A program made the position numbers and the translations under genes. This document shows positions 56,017 through 64,000 of a DNA stretch of 64,000 nucleotides, piece after piece (position 1 is the stretch's first letter; each line of letters opens with the position of its first letter). Source of the stretch: Lathyrus oleraceus (taxonomy: Eukaryota > Streptophyta > Magnoliopsida > Fabales > Fabaceae); contig NC_066581.1 in the NCBI RefSeq assembly GCF_024323335.1, forward strand, positions 349,498,409 to 349,562,408. The letters are read 5' to 3'. The notes below the pieces were generated by a model. It saw only the letters and a program-made list of their open reading frames with translations. It had not been told where the DNA came from and made no database searches.

Positions 56017-56034
56017 TGGAGACTCTGCTGGGGA
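56017..56034 (+). other. Primer binding site (tRNA-Arg) of element B
   Basis: TGGAGACTCTGCTGGGGA, two bases after the LTR, matches the complement of the plant tRNA-Arg(ACG) 3' end at 16 of 18 positions, including the starting TGG. Confidence 0.88.
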
Positions 56035-57137
56035 CCCGGTTTCCCTAAGCGAGTCCCTCCTAGCTTTTATAGGTTGTTTGTTTATTGGGTGTTTATTCTT
56101 TTGTACAGTTATTTATCTTTCAGCATTTACCTGCTTTATTGCATTGTGTAAATATGATTGCCGTATCTGCTGGTTCTGTTTGTGAGATGAGTTCTATATC
56201 CGAACTCGAGTGCACTTAGGATAGGAGAATGGCATAGTCTTGTTGACTTGTGTGGAGTTATTCCTTAGCAAGTTGACTTGCAAGCCCATTCACTTGGTGG
56301 AGGTCATGTTGAGATCAATAATGTCACACAAGTAAGTTGTGGTTAGACATTACTTTTTCCAATATAGACCTTAGAAGCCAAGGACCTTAGTTTACCAAAC
56401 CCATCTTGGCCTATTTGTAGGATGTAGTGCGAAAGTCGTTCAAATGTAAGATTTGATACGATTGTTACGCGATACTACACTCATAAGAGTCTCTCTTGAG
56501 AATATTTTTGGAATATGAGTAGTCGTTCCTCCGATAATATCCGAAAGATGGGATTATGACTATGGGAACCTTTTGTAGAACATGTTTGGCAGGTTTAAAC
56601 CTTAGTACACTCCCTTTGGGTGGTTCTTAACCTAAACTCCATGCTCGTGACTTGCAACAAACCCTTGATTCATGGTTGATCCGTTCAAGTACCCTTAATA
56701 TCAATGAAACTTGGGTGTTGATAAGGTGTAAACCATAATCCACAAAAAATGGATGGTTGACATTAAGGATAACATGATCCATCCCATGACCTTTGTTTGG
56801 TGTGCTTTGCTTGATCCTCTTAATTTCTCTCCAGGCAGTGCAACCTGACAGATGTTCAAGCGGATCCAGCAATTTTGATTGACATGCCATTGCATTGCAT
56901 AACATCATCTGCATATTTGCATCCAACATCTCATGCTTATTCATTTGCAGGGTATTCCCTTTTTAAGGGGGGGCCCTTAAAATCGAATAAGCAGTGCATC
57001 GCATATCATGCATATTAACCCTTGTTTGTTTTGCAGATGTCACCACAGTGTCTAATGTTTGTTCCCTGTTTCAGGCAGTTATTGGTCCCAAGCGAGTTCA
57101 CAGGTACCCGACAAAGGAAAACCGTCCACGACTAGCA
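56035..57137 (+). other. 5' leader of element B
   Basis: No ORF1-like coding region is found in the position where element A has one; only short frames without recognisable motifs. It ends just before the gag start. Confidence 0.65.
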
Positions 57138-60100
57138 ATGGACCAAATACAGAAAGAACTGACTGATATGCGTGAAAGGATGGATCAGTTCATGACATTG
57201 ATGACTGGTATGGCAGAAGGTCAGGCGAACCTGAAGGAATTGGTTGAGCAACCGAGGCCCGATCCAGAGGTGGAAATACCAAGTGCTGAGGGGAACCCTG
57301 GTAACCCTGGGAACCCTGGTAACCCTGGGAACACTGATAACCCTGTGAACACTGGAAACGCGGGTAACGCAAATGTTGATGGAAACCCGGGTAATGTTGG
57401 AAACACGGGAAATGTTGGGAATGGTATTGGCGGAAGGTACAATGTGAATCAAGGGATTCGGATTAACGGGCGCCCCGTTACTGAAGATTGTCAATATGAT
57501 CAATTCTCTTTGCACGACGAAGCCCTCGAGACCACTCGCCGTATGGATGAGCTTGCTGAGAAGCTCAAATCTTTGGAATCTCAAAATTCCTTAGGTTTTG
57601 ATGTCACCAATCTTGGTCTGGTTCAGGGAGTAAGGATCCCTCAAAAGTTCAAACCCCCTACTTTTGAGAAATACAACGGGGCTTCTTGCCCACGCACTCA
57701 TCTCCAATCTTATCTGGGAAGGTTGGGAGCTCACACTGAAGATGAAAAGCTGTGGATGTACTATTTTGAAGACAGTTTAACTGGAGCTTCTCATGAATGG
57801 TATTCTCATTTGTCTCGTACTACTATCAAGAGCCGGAAAGACTTGGCAGGGGCTTTTGTCAAGCAATATCAATACAACTTGGACATGGCTCCAAATCGGA
57901 CCTTGTTGCAAGGAATGTCTCAGACTGCCAAGGAAACCTTTAGAGAATATGCTCAGTGTTGGAGACAGATTGCTGCATCCGTCCAACCCACCTATGTCTG
58001 AAAGGGAGATGGCGGATATGTTCATGAACACTCTTCAAGGCAATTATATCGAGAGATTGACTGCTTGCCCGTCAATCAGCTTTGCAGAGATAGTGATTTC
58101 TGGAGAAAGGATCGAGAGTCTGTTGAAGATGGGCCGAATTCAAGACAACAGTGCTTCCAACTCATCAGTTCCCAAGAAGCCGTTTGCTGGTAACGGTCAG
58201 TGAAAAAGAGAAGGTGAGACGAGCGTTGTATATGCCGGCAGGGGCAGAGGACGCCCTAATTACTATCAAGATCAAGTGGCCGCAGTCACTATTCCAACAC
58301 CTGTTCCTCAACCGCAGTATCATCCGCAACAGCAACCCAGGTACAACAATCAACAACAAGGAGGTAATCCGGGTCAGCAGAGACCCTATCAACAACGTCC
58401 AAGGCAGGCGGACCGGGTCATTGAGCCAATCCCAATGCCTTATTCTGTATTACTTCCCAAGTTGATTGACATGAATCTGGTTATGTTGAGAACTCTGGCC
58501 CCACCGGTCAATCCCAACAATCTGCCTAGAGGTTATGATGTCAACGCCAGATGTGCATTTCACTCCAACGCACCTGGCCATACTACAGATAATTGCAAGG
58601 CTCTCTAGCTAAAGGTACAAGATTTGAGAGATGCCCAGGCCATCAATTTTTCTCCGGTGCCTAATGTTATCCAAAACCCGATGCCAGCTCACGGCGGGTA
58701 GAGGATTAATGCTGTTGATAGTGGGGAAACTTTGAATTTGGTTTCTGATGTGACTAAAGTGAAGACTTCGCTAGCGGTGGTCAAAGACCGACTCTTGAAA
58801 GGACAGATTTTCCCGGGCTGTGGGGAAGAGTGCAGAAATTGTCAAGACGCCGAGAACGGATGTGATAGTTTGAGAAGGGGTATTCAACAACTGATAGATG
58901 AAGGTTGTCTTCAGTTCGATCAGACTCGTCCAGTGAAGAATGATGTGTCGACAGTAACGTTTTATTTCACTCCTGAAGAAATATATGTTCCCGAGAGACC
59001 CGCTCCGACAACAATATATTTCCCAGAAAGTCCAGCACCAATTTACTATGACAACCCTTAACCGACTTTGAGTGGTCAGGTCACCATCACGGTACCAGGA
59101 CCTGTTCCATATGAGAAAGACAGTGATATCCCGTGGCACTATGGGGCTGATATCTACTGCTAGGGGCAGAAAGTTAACGAAGAAGACATTGACATTGGTA
59201 GCTCCGCTGTAGACAATGTTGGAGGAATTGGTGGCTTCACTCGCAGTGGACGCCTATTTGCACCATCAACATTGCGCATGAATGCTGAAGCTGAGGCAGC
59301 TGCCAAGGCTAAAGGAAAACAGGTATCCACCGAAGAGGTTACTACCGAGGAAGCTCCTTCTAAGACCGCATTCGATAAGGAAGTGGATGAGTTTATGAGG
59401 ATTATCAAGAAAAGTGACTACAAGGTAGTCGACCAGCTAAATCAGACACCCTCAAAGATCTCCATTCTCTCACTATTGATGTGCTCTGAGGCACACAGAG
59501 CAGCCTTGTTGAAAGTACTGAATATGGCTTATGTTCCCCCAGAGATAACTGTTGACCAGCTGGAGTCGGTAGTTTCGAATGTACACACTAGCCATGCGCT
59601 AGGTTTCACCGATTATGACCTAACATCTGAGGGCAGGAATCACAACAAAGCCTTGCATATCATAATGGAATGCAAAGGGACGGTGCTTTCCCATGTTTTG
59701 GTTGATACAGGTTCTTCTCTGAATGTTCTCCCAAAGAAAGCCTTAACGAAGTTGGATTGCGATGACGCCACCCTAAGGCCGAGTAATTTAGTTGTAAGGG
59801 CTTTTGATGGCTCTAAGCGAGCTGTTTGTGGCGAAGTTGAGTTGCCAATTAAGATTGGACTACAGGTATTCAAGAGTACCTTTTATGTGATGGATATCCA
59901 GCCTGCCTATAGCTGTCTGCTAGGTCGACCTTGGATTCATGCTGCTGGTGCTGTTACTTCTACTCTCCACCAGAAGCTCAAATATGGACTAGAAGGTCAG
60001 ATCGTCACTGTCTGTGGTGAAGAGGATATTTTTGTTAGCCACTTGTCTACATTTAAGTATGTGGGGATGGATGGCGAGATGCATGAGATGCTGTATCAGG

Positions 60101-60486
60101 GCTTCGAAGCCATAAGCATCAGTGAGGTCGCGCCCGAAACTGTCTTTTCACCTGAGTCTGAGAAGGTCGGGACTTCTATCTCTTCATACAAGCAAGTTGT
60201 TGAAGTGGTTAAGGCTGGTAATGCCCAAGGCTGGGGAAAATTTGTGGAGCCAATCATAAAAGAAAACAAGTTTGGATTGGGGTATACTCCGGGGTCTCAG
60301 AAGAATGAAGTCGGTACTTTCTCCAGCGGGGGTTTGGTTTCTCCCCACACCGTCAATGCTGCAGATGAAGACAAGGCTGACAACGACTGTGACTTAGATA
60401 GCTGGATTCGCCCGTGTGTCCCAGGAGAAAAGCTCGACAATTGGTCGTCTGAAGAAGTCGTCCGATTTACTCTACTGAAGGAGTAA
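57138..60486 (+). pseudogene. gag-pro: Gag-protease of element B, broken
   Basis: Starts MDQIQKELTDMRERMDQF. An unusual low-complexity linker of repeated GNPGN/GNTGN units (about residues 54-95) precedes the Gag domain (LGFDVTNLGLVQGVRIPQKF, SLTGASHEWY). A one-base shift near 57989 moves it to the frame that then runs to 60486, interrupted by stops at 58201, 58606, 58699, 59059 and 59161. The zinc-knuckle-like CAFHSNAPGHTTDNC and the protease LVDTGSSLNVLP survive, and the last 404 codons (59272-60486) are open. Every stop could come from a C-to-T change in CAG, CAA or CGA. No functional Gag is expected. Confidence 0.9.
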
Positions 60487-60766
60487 TTTTTATTGTTTTC
60501 CTTTTATCACATGCATAACAAAGTCTTACACTTTGACCAAGGTGTAATGACTCATCTGTAGGGCCATCCATTTAGTTACATTTTGCAATTATTTTCATCA
60601 TCAATAATGGACAGCTTTTGCAAACAATTTTGTGTTCTCTTTCTTTCAATTATTTTTACTTTTACAAAAACGGCAATGTTTCTTTTTCATGTTTCTTTTT
60701 CGTTTTTCTTTCCAAAAAACACCTCGTAATACTGATCACCCGGATCTCACTGCTAACGACATTGCT
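60483..60766 (+). other. Remnant of the Ogre intron region in element B
   Basis: A GTAATT donor overlaps the stop codon at 60483 exactly as in A, and the T-rich segment resembles A (GGCAATGTTT shared). The TGCAG acceptor used in A has no clear counterpart before the start of the pol remnant, so correct splicing is doubtful. Confidence 0.6.
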
Positions 60767-61954
60767 ATGGCCAAGTATGACTTCGACAATCCTATCTATC
60801 AAGCCGAAGAAGGGGTTGAGGAAGATTGTGAATTGCCTGAGGAGTTAGCCAGGTTGTTGAAACAGGAGGACCGAGCTATTACACCTTATCAGGAAGTGGT
60901 TGAGACCATCAACATTGGTACCGAAGACGACAAGAAAGAGATCAAGATCGGGGCCAGTCTACAGGCCGAGAGGAAAATACCGTTGATCATGTACTTGACT
61001 GTGTTAGAAAGGTCAATGGGTTGTGTGCTCGGTCAGCATGACGAGTCAGGTCGAAAAGAGCATGCAATATACTACCTTAGCAAAAAGTTTACCGACTGTG
61101 AACAAAGATACTCACTGCTCGAGAAAACTTGCTGCGCTTTGGCATGGGCTGCTCGCCGACTAAGACAGTATATGTTGACTCACACGACTCTATTGATATC
61201 AAAGATGGATCAAGTCAAGTATATTTTTGGAAGGCCAGCATTTACCAGAAGGGTTGCTAGGTGGCAAATGATGCTGACAGAGTATGACATCCAATACACT
61301 TCACAAAAAGCCATCAAAGGAAGTGTCTTGTCAGACTATCTTGCCGAGCAACCGATTGATGATTACCAACCTATGAGGTTCGACTTTCCTGATGAGGACA
61401 TCATGTTTCTCAAATCGAAAGATTGCGAGGAACCACTCTCGGAGGAGGGGCCTGACCCTGAATCCAAATGGATTATGATGTTTGATGGGGCGGTCAACTT
61501 TAATGGTCGCGGAGTTGGTGCAGTGTTGATCACACCGGAGGGGGTTCATATGCCATTTTGTGCCAGAATAACTTTTCCCTGCACCAACAATGAAGCCGAA
61601 TACGAAGCTTGTATCCCAGGACTTGAGGAAGCCATCAACCTACGGATTAAAACCCTGGATGTAGTTGAGGAAAAGAGACTAGCAGCTATATGCCATAGCC
61701 AACTATATCAGAGACGAAAGAAGAGAGCGTTTGATCAGAAAGTGCACCCTCAGGAATATCAAGTTGGTGAATTGGTACTCAAAAGAATTCTTCCTCCCAA
61801 CACAGATCACAGGGGAAAATGGACACCGAACAACGAGGGTCCATACATGGTTAAAAGAGTTTTCTCTGGCGGAGCTCTGATGCTAACAACCATGGATGGC
61901 GAAGACTTCCCGTCCCCTGTCAACTCAGACGCAGTTAAAAAATACTTCGAATAA
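60767..61954 (+). pseudogene. Pol remnant of element B with RT and integrase deleted in frame
   Basis: Open for 395 codons from MAKYDFDNPIYQ. After KEIKIGASLQAE it jumps to RKIPLIMYLTVLERSMG, skipping what in A is about 1.03 kb with the whole RT. It then keeps the first RNase H (SLLEKTCCALAWAARRLRQY) and the start of the second (MMFDGAVNFNGRGVGAVLI, NNEAEYEACIPGLEEA). After IKTLDV it jumps to VEEKRLAAICHSQLYQRR, skipping about 1.25 kb with the rest of that RNase H and all of the integrase core. It keeps the C-terminal tail to KKYFE. Both junctions keep the reading frame and no stop is present. No YVDD and no DDE triad remain, so it has no polymerase or integrase activity. Confidence 0.93.
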
Positions 61955-61964
61955 AATAGACCCG

Positions 61965-62157
61965 TTGGACAGTAAAAAGAATAGTCCAGGCAAAAAAGGG
62001 GCATCCCGACGAACCAAAAAAAGAATGAAGAGGTTCGGGCAAAAATTAGGGATATAAAAATAAAAAAAAATGTACACCCGGTGAGTCAAAAAACCGAAAG
62101 GGAGGCTCAAGCAAAAAAGGGTATCCCGGTGGATTGAAAACCCAAAAGGGCGGTCCA
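61965..62157 (+). repeat. Four-hairpin block after pol (element B)
   Basis: Counterpart of 36143-36330: TTGGAC/GTCCAG (61965-61989, end G:U), CGAACC/GGTTCG (62010-62037), TGAGTC/GGCTCA (62082-62109, one G:U) and TGGAT/GTCCA (62130-62157, one G:U). The third has changed TAAG/CTTA of A to TGAG/CTCA, a compensated pair change. Confidence 0.8.
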
Positions 62158-63297
62158 CGCAAAAGTTAGGGAATAAGCGAATAACTGCGATCTGAGTTCA
62201 TCCGTGTTATATCACCGTTTCATTCAATCCGGCAATCTTCGAAGGTAAAAGATCGACTAATCATCCACTTCAGAAAGCAAGATGAGCAGAGCGTCTTGAG
62301 GACATACAAGCCATAGTAGAGTCGAAACTCGGTGGGACCCCGTTTCCACATCGCCATTAGGATAGTTTCTCTTGTTCAATTTATAGTGATCGCCTCTTTC
62401 CAGGGATCAGCTTCCTGATGTACTCGCCTATTCCTGGCACAAATTTTTCAACCAACAAAAGTCGAATAATTCAGTTAAAAAGCCTCTTTATTTTTCATTT
62501 ATCAGTTTGTTTGCAAAAGATGTCTGAATTCTTGAGGAAACATATTGCATCTGAATATAATGGTGGCTTTTGCAGATGACTTGCGCAGGAAAACAGTCAA
62601 AATTGCTTTGAATGTGCTTAATCCTGGACGGTGAATTCAAACCGAGTAATTCCCCGGGGCATACGTGTATTTTTTGGTTACAGGTCACAGGAACCGGATG
62701 CCAAGTCATGAATCCTCACCCCTAAGCGGTTGACAAAGCCTCTCCTCTGCAAAGCAGGTTCCCCTGTAGAATTGTCAGTACCAGACTGTATCTTCCCAAC
62801 AACAACGGAGTAGTTGCATACCCAACAAACAAGAGGGTGGTGTTCCCAGTGTTCATCTCGTCCCCAACAAATTATTTCTAACAGATGTGTTTTAATCCCC
62901 AGCCTGAGGACGATTAGCAAGTTCATATCCCCAGCAAAGGTCGATTCCTACGACATTTCCCCAGGAAGTGCTTTCCTCACAGACTCTCCTCGCAGAGCCT
63001 CGCCAAGCAAAGTTTCCATAGTTGATACTTCCCCATCAAGGTCAAATTTTCAAAAAAGGCCGATTTATTTTCGGTGGCTCCCCGGTCCCGGTAGACGGAT
63101 CATTCCCCACAGAGCATTCAAGGATTGATACAGTGATCCGCTCCTTATCAGAGTTGCTTCCCCAAGCAGATTTCTTTTTTCTTTTGCACCATGCATAACA
63201 TTTGCATTTGCATGCATATCATATCAAGCATACACATAAGCTGATAAATAGGTCCTTCAAAGCAGACTGAAGAATTGCTTTACAACCAGAGTCATGA
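62158..63297 (+). other. 3' UTR of element B, middle part
   Basis: No gene. It carries the same TCCCCAG / TCCCCAAC word enrichment as the matching part of element A. Confidence 0.6.
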
Positions 63298-63763
63298 GAT
63301 CCAGCCAGAGGATCAAGTGTGAGTGATCCAGCTTGAGGGTCATTTTTGAAGATTTAGCCAGAGAATCGAAACAATTCAGATCTAGCCAGAAGATCGAAAT
63401 AGATTCAGCCAGAGAATCGAAACAATTCAGATCTAGCCAGAAGATCGAAGTCAGGTCTAGCCCGAAGACCGGAAATAAATTCAGCCAGAGAATCGAAACA
63501 ATTCAGATCTAGCCAGAAGATCGAAGTAGATTTAGCCAGAGAATCAAAGAAAATAGATTCAGCCAGAGAATCGAAACAAAGGAGATCTAGCCAGAAGATC
63601 TAGCCAGAAGATCGAAGAAGATCTAGCCAGAAGATTGAAACCGTATCCAGCCCGAGGATCAAAATTAACATCCAACCAGAGGACTAAATTGAGTATAGAT
63701 TCAGCCAGAGGATCGAAACTCCAAATTAAGTCAGAAGCCTGATTCAGATTCAGCCAGAGGATC
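63298..63763 (+). repeat. Array of about 18 hairpins with constant loop AGCCAGA
   Basis: The loop AGCCAGA (variants AGCCCGA, AGCTTGA, AACCAGA) recurs about 18 times, mostly every 23-30 bases, between arms that vary together: GATCC/GGATC (63298-63314), TGATCC/GGGTCA with one G:U (63324-63342), GATTC/GAATC, GATCT/AGATC, GGTCT/AGACC, and others. Two or three copies near 63640-63740 are decayed. It lies in the same 3' UTR position as the CGGTAA array of element A but is unrelated in sequence. Confidence 0.88.
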
Positions 63764-63913
63764 GGAAGAGAAATAAACAGCGCGGTGTATTTCAGCATTT
63801 TTGTGGTGTTCTCGAAGCGCAAATTTTCGGTCTGTCTTTGGTATTCAATCACAACTCACCCTGTTTGTCTGATAAGCTGTTCACTTTCATCCTGCTCGGG
63901 TTAGCTGATGACT

Positions 63914-63925
63914 GAATAGGGGCAG
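63914..63925 (+). other. Polypurine tract of element B
   Basis: GAATAGGGGCAG, identical to element A, one base before the 3' LTR. Confidence 0.8.
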
Positions 63926-63926
63926 C

Positions 63927-64000
63927 TGTAACACCCCAAAATTTGCCCTCCTTATTCACGCATTCATTTTTAGGTCATTTAACATTAGATACATTGCATT
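63927..64000 (+). repeat. Start of the 3' LTR of element B
   Basis: TGTAACACCCCAAAATTTGC and the following bases repeat the start of 54174-56014 with two substitutions in 74 bases. The window ends here. Confidence 0.95.

Larger units (their letters stand above)
54174..64000 (+). mobile_element. Element B: non-autonomous Tat/Ogre-like retrotransposon (3' LTR cut by the window)
   Basis: 5' LTR 54174-56014, tRNA-Arg primer site, leader without ORF1, gag-protease frame with a frameshift and five stops, pol lacking RT and integrase, 3' UTR with a hairpin array, polypurine tract identical to A, and the first 74 bases of the 3' LTR. The remaining proteins and UTR words are clearly related to element A, but the LTR is much shorter (1.84 kb) and differs in sequence. 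The 74 visible bases of the 3' LTR differ from the 5' LTR at two positions, suggesting an older insertion than A, though the sample is small. It could move only with proteins from another element. Confidence 0.92.

Noticed and set aside
57132..57584. Minus-strand 150-codon frame over the element B gag linker
   Set aside because: Shadow of the GNPGN-coding repeats on the other strand.

Overview
This is plant nuclear DNA, most likely from a large-genome legume of the tribe Fabeae (pea, vetch, faba bean or lentil relatives). That assignment is an inference. It rests on a 26 kb Ogre-type Ty3/gypsy (Tat lineage) retrotransposon with LTRs near 6.8 kb, several related Tat LTRs, and nested LTR elements filling more than 80 percent of the window. 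The only complete host gene is a six-exon laccase (8069-10421) with a signal peptide, all four copper motifs and a near-perfect miR397 target site. Left of it are a decayed Helitron replicase/helicase relic (about 2260-4970) and AT-rich spacer.

From about 11.4 kb rightwards the window is a stack of nested retrotransposons. (1) A badly decayed plus-strand Ty1/copia element (about 11375-19206) has its 5' LTR split by a minus-strand Tat solo LTR (11531-16216). (2) A minus-strand copia element (fragments 19207-19339, 45621-48387 and 51826-52404, with leader/LTR to about 54173) abuts it tail to tail. (3) Inside that copia sits a complete Ogre element, A (19340-45620; target duplication CATAC; LTRs differ at about seven positions in 6.82 kb, so the insertion is very young). 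(4) A Tat solo LTR (48388-51825; target duplication CATGG) also lies inside the same copia. (5) A second Tat/Ogre-like element, B, begins at 54174 and runs off the right end. It has 1.84 kb LTRs, a gag-pro frame broken by stops, and a pol from which RT and integrase were removed by two in-frame deletions.

Element A has the order LTR, tRNA-Arg primer site, ORF1 (546 aa), gag-protease, a 257 bp intron that spans the stop codon, RT / RNase H / archaeal-type RNase H / integrase, a long 3' UTR, polypurine tract, LTR. The one visible coding lesion is a single-base frameshift in gag.

The signal no ordinary feature explains is a class of short hairpin repeats that I read in all four Tat families here. 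Within an array the loop is nearly invariant while the two stem arms change together and stay complementary. Examples are about 31 hairpins with loop CGGTAA in the 3' UTR of A (37623-38667), about 18 with loop AGCCAGA in the 3' UTR of B (63298-63763), a third array in the minus-strand solo LTR (12138-12605), and a hairpin module repeated near the 3' end of every Tat LTR. Four further hairpins just after integrase keep pairing between A and B through compensatory or wobble changes. This suggests conserved RNA (or single-strand DNA) structure in these elements and is the main candidate for something undescribed.
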